Positions 1 to 5,701 of a stretch of 5,701 bases of DNA are shown here, piece after piece. Each line of letters begins with the position of its first letter. Positions within the stretch are counted from its first letter, which is position 1. The DNA is taken from positions 1 to 5,701 of the forward strand of contig CAJWLW010000314.1 in assembly GCA_913042885.1 (NCBI GenBank). The letters run 5' to 3'. A program made the position numbers and the translations under genes. Under the pieces are notes generated by a model. That model had not been told where the DNA came from. It did not search any database and was given only the letters and a program-made list of their open reading frames with translations. The stretch is from an uncultured Lentisphaeria bacterium (lineage in GTDB: Bacteria > Verrucomicrobiota > Lentisphaeria > JABSQK01 > CAJWLW01).

Positions 1-243
1 GCCGGGCTATCGGACATGACCCCCGATTTCTCGCCGATCATGGGGCTGACCCCGGTCGAGGGGTTCTACCTCGACGCCGGCTGGGGTACCTGGGGATTCA
101 AGGCGACACCGGTATGTGGCAAGACGATGTCGTACACGGTCTCTGAAAACAAGCCGCACCCGCTGATCGAGCCGTTCCGCCTGTCACGCTTCAAGGAGTT
201 TGAACTGGTCGGCGAGAAAGGCGCCGCCTCCGTCGGACATTAG
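1..243 (+). CDS. soxB: Sarcosine oxidase/N-methylglutamate dehydrogenase beta subunit, C-terminal fragment (MgdA-like)
   Basis: This is the last 80 residues of a flavoprotein amine oxidase of the DAO family; the start lies before the window. Frame 1 is open from base 1 to the TAG at 241-243. The fragment carries the C-terminal signature of the sarcosine oxidase beta subunit: a DMTPDFSPIMG stretch (residues 5-15 of the fragment), a GWGTWGFKATP motif in the region that covers the flavin, and a Gly-Ala-Ala-x-Val-x-His C-terminus. In the family this subunit holds the non-covalent FAD and the covalently bound FMN at the interface with alpha, and it is where the N-methyl amine is oxidised. The FAD-binding dinucleotide motif and the flavinylated His lie in the missing N-terminal part and cannot be checked. 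The delta gene starts 16 bases downstream, so this is the first visible gene of a beta-delta-alpha-gamma operon. After KATP the sequence reads VCGK, where I remember Gly-Ser/Gly-Gly in sarcosine oxidases; this may mark the N-methylglutamate branch, but that is an inference. Confidence 0.93.
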   Translation, partial: AGLSDMTPDFSPIMGLTPVEGFYLDAGWGTWGFKATPVCGKTMSYTVSENKPHPLIEPFRLSRFKEFELVGEKGAASVGH

Positions 244-247
244 CAGC

Positions 248-252
248 GAGGA
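248..252 (+). promoter_or_regulatory. Ribosome binding site for the delta subunit gene
   Basis: GAGGA lies 7 bases before the ATG at 260. This supports 260 as the start of the delta gene rather than the in-frame ATG at 200, which lies inside the beta coding region and would add 20 residues read from the beta C-terminus in another frame. Confidence 0.65.
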
Positions 253-259
253 CCGAACG

Positions 260-511
260 ATGAAAATCATGACATGCCCAGTCAACGGCCCGCGACCGTT
301 ACAGGAGTTCGTATACGGTGGTGACGTCACCGAGATGCCGTGCCCGGACCAGGCGACGGACGAGCAATGGGCCGCCTATGTTTTCGAGCGCGACGGCGCT
401 CCCGGCCCACACAAGGAGTGGTGGTACCACGCGCCGAGCGGGGTTTGGTTCATTGCCGAGCGCGATACCGGGACAGACGAGATCTCCAGCACCTACCTGT
501 ACAATGGCTGA
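260..511 (+). CDS. soxD: Sarcosine oxidase/N-methylglutamate dehydrogenase delta subunit (MgdB-like)
   Basis: An 83-residue protein, close to the usual SoxD length of about 80-110. It is recognised by its N-terminal CPVNGPR (canonical CPxCGxR), the following EFVYGGD, the DEQWAAYVFERD segment in the middle, and the EWWYHAPSGVWFIAERDTGTD stretch near the end. These match the SoxD family block by block. In heterotetrameric sarcosine oxidase this subunit is a small structural partner that binds zinc through three Cys and one His. Here only Cys6 and His57 fit those positions: the second N-terminal Cys is Asn9, and the Cys expected just after the His is missing (residues 58-61 read A-P-S-G). The only other Cys is Cys28. 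The zinc site is therefore probably absent or changed. The start at 260 is chosen for its Shine-Dalgarno site and for beginning directly before the conserved CP motif. The stop overlaps the start of the alpha gene by 8 bases. Confidence 0.9.
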   Translation: MKIMTCPVNGPRPLQEFVYGGDVTEMPCPDQATDEQWAAYVFERDGAPGPHKEWWYHAPSGVWFIAERDTGTDEISSTYLYNG

Positions 512-3410
512 CCCTATTTTCATCGAACGATTGCCGGCCGCGGGCCACGAGTGGATCGACCGCGATCAGCGGTTGTGTTTTTCCTTCGAAGGCCGTCGCT
601 ATGGCGCCTACGCCGGCGACACAATCAGCAGCGCGCTGTGGGGCAATGGCGTGCGACTGCTCGGTCGCAGCTTCAAGTATCACCGGCCGCGCGGTGTCTA
701 CAGCATGTGCGCCCACGACGCCAACGTGATGCTCGAAAACGGCGAGACCCTGAATATCCGTGGCGACACGACGCTGGTCGAAGACGGCATGGACTTGACC
801 GCGGTCAACACCGTCGGCAGTTTGCGCTGGGACCTGGCCGGCTTGACCGACCGCATGTCGGGGTTTCTACCGGTCGGCTTCTACTACAAGGCGTTCCACA
901 CGCCGAACTGGATGTTCCCGAACTGGGAGCGCATGATCCGCGACATCGCCGGCCTCGGCAAAGTGAATCCGGCGGCCGAATGGAAACCGTCACCGAAGGG
1001 TTACGATGCGTGCGACGTATTGATCGTCGGTGGCGGCCCCTCCGGCATGGCGGCAGCCCTGGCAGCCGGTCGCGCCGGCAGCCGCGTCGTGATGGCTGAG
1101 GATACCCGGTGCCTGGGCGGCAGCCTGTGCTACGCCGGTGCCACGGCGCCCGAGTCTGTGGCGACGATCAATTCCATGCGCGACGAGCTCGAGAAGCTCC
1201 AAAACGTCGAGGTTCGCCTGAACACCTCGGTGCGCGGCTGCTACAGTGAAAACTGGCTGGCGATCATCGGTCCCGGCGGCATGACCAAGATGCGGGCGAC
1301 AGCTGTCGTCGTCGCCACCGGCGCCTATGAGCAGCCGGCCGTCTTCCGGCACAATGATCTTCCCGGTGTCATGCTCGGAACCGCTGCCCAGCGGCTGGTC
1401 CACTTGTATCGCGTCAAGCCGATGCAGCGGGCACTGGTCCTGGTGGGCAGCGATTACGGCTACGGCGTTGCGCTCGACCTTAAAGCTGCCGGCGTCGAGA
1501 TCGCTGCAGTCGCTGATTTCCGCGAGACGATCGGCAAAGGCGAGCTGGTACACGATGTCAAGACGGCGGGCATCGAGATTCTGGCCGGCCAGGGTGTCTA
1601 CGAAGCCCGCCCTGCCGGCGGTCTGCGCGGCATCAAAGGCGCCCGCGTCTGCCCGGTCAATTCCGACGGCACCTGCATTTCCAAGACCGGCACCAATGTG
1701 AACTGCGACGGCATCGTCATGGCGACCGGCTGGGCGCCTGCAGGCGACCTCATCGGCCAGGCTGGCGGCCGCCTCAATTATGTACAGGATGCGGCGCAAT
1801 TCCGCCCGGATGAATTACCGCCGGGCATGTTTGCTGCCGGTCGCGTCAATGGTGTCTTCGGTGTCGATGCGCGGGTCGAGGACGGCGGGCACGCGGGCGG
1901 CCAGGCGGCCGCCTTTGCTGCGGGCAAAGAACTGCCGGCACGGCGGCGACCGAACGACGAGATCACCGCGCCGTCATATCCGTACCCGATCGTCAAGCAT
2001 CCGAAGGGCAAGGCATTTGTCGATTTGGACGAGGACGTGCAGGTCAAGGACATCGTCAACGCTGCCAAGGAAGGTTACGACAGCGTCGAGCTTGTCAAGC
2101 GCTACACCACTGTCGGCATGGGCCCATCGCAGGGCAAAATTTCGAACCTCAATTCCTCCCGGGTACTGGCCAAGGCGACCGGCCAGACGATGGGGGCTGT
2201 TGGCTATACGACTTTTCGCCCGTTCACGCAGCCGACGACGATTGGTGAACTTGCGGGCCGCCGATTTCATCCCGACCGTCGCACGCCGATCCACAGCCGG
2301 CATCAGGCGGCCGGGGCGGTGTTCATGCACGCCGGCGCCTGGTTGCGGCCCGAGTATTATGGTCCGCGTGTGCGTCACCAGGCGATTGTCCGCGAAGTGC
2401 AGGCGGTGCGCAGCAGCGCCGGCATCATCGATGTCGGGACGCTCGGCAAGATCGACGTCTGCGGCGCCGATGCCGCGGAATTTCTCGAACGCATGTACAC
2501 CGGGCGGTTCAGTGACCTGAAGCTCGGCAGATGCCGCTATGCGCTCATGTGCGACGAGTCCGGCGTCGTCATCGACGACGGCATGTCGGCCCGGTTCGGC
2601 GACGACCGTTTCTATGTCACCACGACGAGTAGCGGCTCTGCAGCGATCGTGCGCGAGATGAAGCGCTGGGCGATTATCTGGGGGCTCGAGGTCACGATCA
2701 TTGACCACACCGGACAGTTCGGTGCGCTCAATCTGGCCGGCCCGGAGTCGCGCAATATCCTTGGGCGCCTGACCGATCTGGACATCAGTGCGGGCGGCTT
2801 CGAATACCTTGGATTCCGAGAGGCAGTTGTTGCCGGCGTGAACTGCCGGCTCATGCGTGTGGGGTTTGTCGGCGAGCTCGGTTACGAGCTGCACGTACCC
2901 GCACAGCATGCCGCGGCGTTGTGGGACGCCGTCATCGAGGCCGGACAGCCGGAGGGGATCATACCGTTCGGCGTCGAGGCCCAGCGCCTGTTGCGCATGG
3001 AGAAGGGCCATCAGATCATTGGCCAGGATACCGACGGCCTGACAACGCCGCTGGAAGCCGGCCTGGCCTGGGCTGTGAAGATGACCAAGCCGTTTTTCAT
3101 CGGCCAGCGCAGCCTGAAGATCGTCGCGCCGCGGCCGAATGTCCGGGCACTGGCCGGTTTCGTCATGCACGACAGCACAGTGATGCCGTCGGAGTGTCAC
3201 CTGGTCGTCGACGGTGATGAGATCTGCGGGCGCGTCACCAGTATTGCCAGGAGCCCGACGCTCGGGCAGGTCATCGGCATGGCCTATATGCGGCCGGACC
3301 AGACGACCCCGGGCACGGTGATCAACATTCGTGTCGAGGGCCGGCTGGTACAGGCGGAAGTGGCGAAATTGCCGTTTTATGACCCGTCCAACGAGAGGCA
3401 GAAATCATGA
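504..3410 (+). CDS. soxA: Sarcosine oxidase/N-methylglutamate dehydrogenase alpha subunit (MgdC-like)
   Basis: A 968-residue protein of the normal SoxA length (about 960-1000). Domains in order: an N-terminal ferredoxin-like (Fer2_4) domain, about residues 15-100, with the typical SFKYHRPRG motif at 56-64 but no 2Fe-2S cysteine set (only Cys25 and Cys69); a pyridine-nucleotide-disulfide-oxidoreductase domain, about 165-480, with GGGPSG at 176-181, ATGAYEQP near 270 and a second ATG motif near 407-409; the SoxA linker with KRYTTVGMGPSQGK near 525-540; and a C-terminal GcvT-like folate-binding aminomethyltransferase domain, about 590-960, with GFVGELGYE at 787-795, RMEKGH at 831-836 and TTPLEAGL at 847-854. 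In the family, alpha binds NAD, shares the FMN with beta, and its GcvT part can capture the released one-carbon unit on tetrahydrofolate. The start at 504 begins MADPIF and overlaps the delta stop. No good Shine-Dalgarno precedes it, so it is probably translated by coupling to delta. An in-frame ATG at 318 would add 62 Arg- and Pro-rich residues read through the delta gene and is rejected. Confidence 0.95.
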   Translation: MADPIFIERLPAAGHEWIDRDQRLCFSFEGRRYGAYAGDTISSALWGNGVRLLGRSFKYHRPRGVYSMCAHDANVMLENGETLNIRGDTTLVEDGMDLTAVNTVGSLRWDLAGLTDRMSGFLPVGFYYKAFHTPNWMFPNWERMIRDIAGLGKVNPAAEWKPSPKGYDACDVLIVGGGPSGMAAALAAGRAGSRVVMAEDTRCLGGSLCYAGATAPESVATINSMRDELEKLQNVEVRLNTSVRGCYSENWLAIIGPGGMTKMRATAVVVATGAYEQPAVFRHNDLPGVMLGTAAQRLVHLYRVKPMQRALVLVGSDYGYGVALDLKAAGVEIAAVADFRETIGKGELVHDVKTAGIEILAGQGVYEARPAGGLRGIKGARVCPVNSDGTCISKTGTNVNCDGIVMATGWAPAGDLIGQAGGRLNYVQDAAQFRPDELPPGMFAAGRVNGVFGVDARVEDGGHAGGQAAAFAAGKELPARRRPNDEITAPSYPYPIVKHPKGKAFVDLDEDVQVKDIVNAAKEGYDSVELVKRYTTVGMGPSQGKISNLNSSRVLAKATGQTMGAVGYTTFRPFTQPTTIGELAGRRFHPDRRTPIHSRHQAAGAVFMHAGAWLRPEYYGPRVRHQAIVREVQAVRSSAGIIDVGTLGKIDVCGADAAEFLERMYTGRFSDLKLGRCRYALMCDESGVVIDDGMSARFGDDRFYVTTTSSGSAAIVREMKRWAIIWGLEVTIIDHTGQFGALNLAGPESRNILGRLTDLDISAGGFEYLGFREAVVAGVNCRLMRVGFVGELGYELHVPAQHAAALWDAVIEAGQPEGIIPFGVEAQRLLRMEKGHQIIGQDTDGLTTPLEAGLAWAVKMTKPFFIGQRSLKIVAPRPNVRALAGFVMHDSTVMPSECHLVVDGDEICGRVTSIARSPTLGQVIGMAYMRPDQTTPGTVINIRVEGRLVQAEVAKLPFYDPSNERQKS

Positions 3411-4072
3411 GCACCGCAGCGTTTCGCACGAGTCCCCTGCACCGCGAGCTCGAGCAGTTGTCGCCAACCTGGACGACGGTTGCCGGCATGCAGGCCGCGT
3501 CCTGCCTGGGCGACAACGAAATGCACCTCCTGGAGACTGTGGCTTTGTGCGACCTGTCGTTCCTGCCGCGGCTCGGGCTCAACGGCCCGGGCGTGACCGG
3601 TTGGCTGCAGACCCAGGATATCGAAGTGCCGGCGGCGATGTACGAACTGGCGACATTGAGCGACGGCAGCAGTGTCGTCCGCATCGGCACCAACGAAGTC
3701 ATCATCGAGGGCGTGCCTGGTGCCGGGACGATCGACAACTTGACCGCGGCCCTGGCGACGGATGTAAAAGACGTTTTCAATGTCACCCGTAACGAAGCCT
3801 CGTTGGCACTTGCCGGACCGGCCGCTGCCGACGTACTGGCGCAGACCTGTTCCGTCCTGGTTCGTGATCTGTTGCAGCAGGCGCTGGTGTACACGCGCGT
3901 GGCGGGCGTTTCCGCTGCCGTGTTCCAGCAGGAGCTCAACGGCTGCAACTGCGTACGTCTCGTTTTTGATCCGAGCTATGGCATCTATATGTGGCGCGAA
4001 CTGCTGAAAATTATCGCGGAGCATGATGGCGGCGCTGTTGGCTTTTCTTGCCTTTTTCCTGAATCGCAGTAA
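3407..4072 (+). CDS. soxG: Sarcosine oxidase/N-methylglutamate dehydrogenase gamma subunit (MgdD-like)
   Basis: A 221-residue protein, slightly longer than many SoxG proteins (about 200). The overlap ATGA (3407-3410) joins it to the alpha gene, and GAGAGG at 3393-3398 lies 8 bases before its start. Family features are an SPL motif near the N-terminus (residues 9-11), a short GcvT-like fold segment [11 protein letters not shown] (134-144), and a C-terminal [13 protein letters not shown] segment (188-200) similar to the FxxSYxxYLWxWL pattern of SoxG. The family is a degenerate GcvT-like domain that packs in the heterotetramer; its catalytic role, if any, is unclear. Its place as fourth gene after beta, delta and alpha is as strong as the sequence evidence, since this is the least conserved subunit. 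The last 50 bases of the gene overlap an upstream in-frame extension of the GS-like gene, which I regard as non-coding in that frame. Confidence 0.88.
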   Translation: MSTAAFRTSPLHRELEQLSPTWTTVAGMQAASCLGDNEMHLLETVALCDLSFLPRLGLNGPGVTGWLQTQDIEVPAAMYELATLSDGSSVVRIGTNEVIIEGVPGAGTIDNLTAALATDVKDVFNVTRNEASLALAGPAAADVLAQTCSVLVRDLLQQALVYTRVAGVSAAVFQQELNGCNCVRLVFDPSYGIYMWRELLKIIAEHDGGAVGFSCLFPESQ

Positions 4073-4098
4073 CGTCCGAACTGTTCAAAATTTTCATC

Positions 4099-4140
4099 TG
4101 CAGGAGAGCTGCGTTCCGATCATCCACTGGACGGGATCGG
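4099..4140 (+). other. Two small potential hairpins between the gamma gene and the GS-like gene
   Basis: The 97-base gap 4073-4169 holds GCAG/CTGC (4100-4103 with 4109-4112, loop of 5) and CCGATC/GATCGG (4116-4121 with 4135-4140). The second arm pair encloses a TCC/GGA pairing that could lengthen the stem. Neither is followed by a T-run, so they do not look like intrinsic terminators. They could affect mRNA processing or expression of the last gene relative to the oxidase genes, or be chance. I see no convincing -35/-10 promoter in the gap. Confidence 0.25.
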
Positions 4141-4158
4141 GGCTAAACATAGACCAAT

Positions 4159-4162
4159 GGAG
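4159..4162 (+). promoter_or_regulatory. Ribosome binding site for the GS-like gene
   Basis: GGAG lies 7 bases before the ATG at 4170. It fixes this start over the in-frame ATG at 4023, which lies within the gamma gene and would add 49 residues unlike any GS N-terminus. Confidence 0.6.
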
Positions 4163-4169
4163 CACCCCC

Positions 4170-5504
4170 ATGACTATCGAAGAAGCCAAAGAATTCCTCG
4201 CCAAGAACGATGTCAGATTCGTCCTGGCCCAGTTCGTTGACATTCATGGCGCCGCCAAGACCAAGTCCGTGCCGGTGGCGCATTTCGAAGACATCCTGAC
4301 TGACGGTGCTGGGTTCGCCGGCTTTGCCGTCTGGGGCCTGGGTCAGGAGCCGCACGATCCCGACTTCATGGCCAAGGGCGATCTCTCGACCCTGTCCCTG
4401 GTGCCTTGGCAGCCGGGGTACGCGCGCATCGTCTGCGACGGTCACGTCAACGACGAACAGTATCCGTACGACACGCGTTACATCCTGCAGCAGCAGATCA
4501 AGCGCATGGACGAGCGCGGCTGGACGTTCTACACCGGGTTAGAGCCGGAGTTCATGCTGCTGACCAAGGACGAAAACGGCAAGATCAACCCGTCCGACAG
4601 CCTCGACCTGCTGGAGAAGCCGTGTTACGACTACAAGGGCCTGTCCCGCGCCGCCGCGTTCCTCGAGGAGCTTGTCGAGTCGCTGATTGAAGTCGGGTTC
4701 GATGTCTACCAGATCGATCACGAAGATTCGAACGGACAGTTCGAAATCAATTACACCTATACCGACGCGATGACGTCCGCCGACCGAAATATTTTCTTCC
4801 GCATGGCTGCCGGACAGATCGCCCATGAATTCGGCGCCGTGTGCTCGTTCATGCCGAAGCCGATGTCGAACCGGACGGGCAGCGGCATGCACATGCACAT
4901 GTCGATCGGCGATGCTGACGGCGGGATGGTGTTCTCGGACGATTCCGACAGCAACAACCTCGGCCTGTCACCGACCGGCTACCAGTTCCTCGGCGGTCTG
5001 CTGGGCCATGCGCCGGCATTGGCGGCGTTGTGTGCGCCGTCGGTCAATTCTTACAAGCGCCTCGTGGTCGGCCGCGCACTGTCGGGCGCCACCTGGGCAC
5101 CGGCCTACATCTCGTACGGCGACAACAACCGCACGTCGATGGTGCGTATCCCGTACGGCCGTCTCGAGTTGCGCCTGTGCGACTCGAGTGCCAATCCCTA
5201 TCTGGCCACAGCTGCAGTGATTGCCGCCGGTCTCGACGGTATCGAGCAGGGTTCCGATCCCGGTGCGCCGAGCAACTTCAATCACTACAACTATACGATC
5301 GACGAGCTGCAGGAGAAGGGCATCGGTGTACTGCCGCAGGACCTCAACAGAGCCCTCGATGCGCTCGAAGCAGATCCGCTCTTCGCGGAAACCCTCGGAG
5401 TCGACTTCATCAACGAGTTCGTCACGCTCAAGCGCATGGAGTGGGTCGAATACCAGCGGCACGTCTCGGACTGGGAAGTGGAGCGCTACCTCGACTTCTA
5501 TTAG
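4170..5504 (+). CDS. gmaS: Type III glutamine synthetase-like ligase, probable gamma-glutamylmethylamide synthetase
   Basis: A 444-residue protein, matching the length of GlnT/GmaS-type ligases (about 435-450). The N-terminal beta-grasp domain (about 10-100) contains [18 protein letters not shown]. The catalytic domain keeps the GS active-site motifs: LEPEF with Glu125 and Glu127; EDSNGQFE at 185-192, a metal-ligand region; GSGMHMHM at 237-244 with the conserved His241; NSYKRL at 293-298; NNRTS with Arg321; and [15 protein letters not shown] at 331-345 with Glu333 and Arg335. The enzyme is thus likely an active ATP-dependent glutamate:amine ligase. Standing directly after a beta-delta-alpha-gamma oxidase operon, it fits GmaS, which joins methylamine to glutamate in the N-methylglutamate pathway. 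Ammonia as substrate (ordinary GS, glnT) cannot be excluded from sequence alone. The NLYDLP adenylylation motif of type I GS is not seen; the matching region reads NYTIDEL (374-380), so regulation by adenylylation is unlikely. The family is certain; the methylamine substrate is inferred from context. Confidence 0.9.
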   Translation: MTIEEAKEFLAKNDVRFVLAQFVDIHGAAKTKSVPVAHFEDILTDGAGFAGFAVWGLGQEPHDPDFMAKGDLSTLSLVPWQPGYARIVCDGHVNDEQYPYDTRYILQQQIKRMDERGWTFYTGLEPEFMLLTKDENGKINPSDSLDLLEKPCYDYKGLSRAAAFLEELVESLIEVGFDVYQIDHEDSNGQFEINYTYTDAMTSADRNIFFRMAAGQIAHEFGAVCSFMPKPMSNRTGSGMHMHMSIGDADGGMVFSDDSDSNNLGLSPTGYQFLGGLLGHAPALAALCAPSVNSYKRLVVGRALSGATWAPAYISYGDNNRTSMVRIPYGRLELRLCDSSANPYLATAAVIAAGLDGIEQGSDPGAPSNFNHYNYTIDELQEKGIGVLPQDLNRALDALEADPLFAETLGVDFINEFVTLKRMEWVEYQRHVSDWEVERYLDFY

Positions 5505-5511
5505 GGGCTCA

Positions 5512-5538
5512 GGAAGCGGAGGCATCCTACCCGCTTCC
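5512..5538. terminator. Inverted repeat between convergent genes, possible bidirectional terminator
   Basis: GGAAGCGG (5512-5519) and CCGCTTCC (5531-5538) are perfect 8-base complementary arms around an 11-base loop, beginning 7 bases after the GS-like stop codon. An alternative stem GCATC/GATGC (5522-5526 with 5542-5546) would compete with it. There is no T-run on either side in either direction, so intrinsic termination is only a guess from the position between two gene ends. Confidence 0.35.
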
Positions 5539-5595
5539 GGAGATGCTGGTACCGGTGAATCGTTGCGGCAAACGCTGAAAAGTCCTCGGGCGCGA

Positions 5596-5701
5596 TTAGT
5601 TGCCGACGGCGTCTTCGATGAGGCTGACCAACTCGTCGATGCAGACGCTGGCTTCGAGATCGACGCTGATCGTGCTGCAGTCGGGCGTCGTGCCGAACAC
5701 C
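5596..5701 (-). CDS. Unidentified protein, C-terminal fragment
   Basis: Reading the minus strand, an open frame enters from the right window edge and ends at TAA (5598-5596), giving 34 residues ending in SLIEDAVGN. By my count 31 of these 34 codons end in G or C, as in the other genes here; this supports real coding, although the other frames in this short stretch are also open. The fragment has two Cys and an acidic, amphipathic C-terminal end (IDELVSLIEDAVGN). I recognise no family. The gene converges on the operon and is probably transcribed separately, so no role in amine catabolism can be inferred from its position. Confidence 0.55.
   Translation of the reverse strand, partial: VFGTTPDCSTISVDLEASVCIDELVSLIEDAVGN

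Noticed and set aside
318..503. A 62-residue N-terminal extension of the alpha subunit
   Set aside because: It is an Arg/Pro/Thr-rich out-of-frame reading of the delta gene. The normal SoxA N-terminus starts at 504.
546..803. Ferredoxin-like domain of alpha without the Fe-S cysteines, considered as a degenerate or broken feature
   Set aside because: Absence of the cluster cysteines in this N-terminal domain is usual for sarcosine oxidase alpha subunits, so it is not specific to this gene.
1974..3200. A long minus-strand open frame of 408 codons opposite the alpha gene
   Set aside because: Long antisense frames are common in GC-rich genes. The product has no recognisable domain, while the + strand frame is clearly SoxA throughout.
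4036..4049. TGGCTTTTCTTGCC, resembling a sigma-54 -24/-12 promoter before the ligase gene
   Set aside because: Only 8 bases separate the GG and GC elements; sigma-54 promoters need 10. It also lies in the gamma coding region.
4023..4169. A 49-residue N-terminal extension of the GS-like protein beginning with a hydrophobic stretch ([13 protein letters not shown]), resembling a signal or membrane segment
   Set aside because: It overlaps the conserved C-terminal coding of the gamma gene in another frame, has no good ribosome binding site, and does not look like a GS N-terminus. The ATG at 4170 has GGAG 7 bases upstream and begins a normal-length protein.
5505..5595. Short + strand frame running past the GS stop in another frame (to 5578), considered as a small gene
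   Set aside because: It is a continuation of an out-of-frame Arg-rich shadow of the ligase gene, with no start or ribosome binding site of its own in the spacer.

Overview
The window is a GC-rich (roughly 60% or more by eye) stretch of bacterial DNA, most like a proteobacterium. The coding regions strongly prefer G or C at codon position three, Shine-Dalgarno-like sites precede several genes, and genes overlap by a few bases in an operon. Nothing in the sequence fixes the genus. There are no RNA genes, insertion sequences, CRISPR repeats or origins that I can see.

Layout, left to right on the + strand: the C-terminal end of a sarcosine-oxidase-type beta subunit (1-243, cut by the window edge); a small delta subunit (260-511); a large alpha subunit (504-3410, overlapping delta by 8 bases); a gamma subunit (3407-4072, ATGA overlap with alpha); a 97-base gap with two small potential hairpins; and a type III glutamine-synthetase-like ligase (4170-5504). 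A 91-base spacer with an 8-bp inverted repeat then separates this block from the C-terminal end of an unidentified gene on the minus strand (5596-5701), which converges on the operon.

The order beta-delta-alpha-gamma is that of the heterotetrameric sarcosine oxidase operon soxBDAG. The same order is used by its close relative, N-methylglutamate dehydrogenase (mgdABCD). The adjacent type III GS-like gene favours the second reading. In the N-methylglutamate pathway, GmaS ligates methylamine to glutamate to give gamma-glutamylmethylamide. N-methylglutamate synthase (MgsABC) converts this to N-methylglutamate, and the MgdABCD flavoenzyme oxidatively demethylates it, regenerating glutamate and releasing a one-carbon unit at the formaldehyde/5,10-methylene-tetrahydrofolate level. 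No mgsABC genes are in the window. If present they should lie upstream of position 1 or elsewhere, because the gene after gmaS points the other way.

I found no previously undescribed system. This looks like a known methylated-amine catabolic operon. The points most worth a second look are a delta subunit that seems to lack at least two of the zinc ligands of canonical SoxD, the choice between sarcosine and N-methylglutamate as substrate, and the unidentified convergent gene. All family assignments come from reading motifs from memory, not from database searches.
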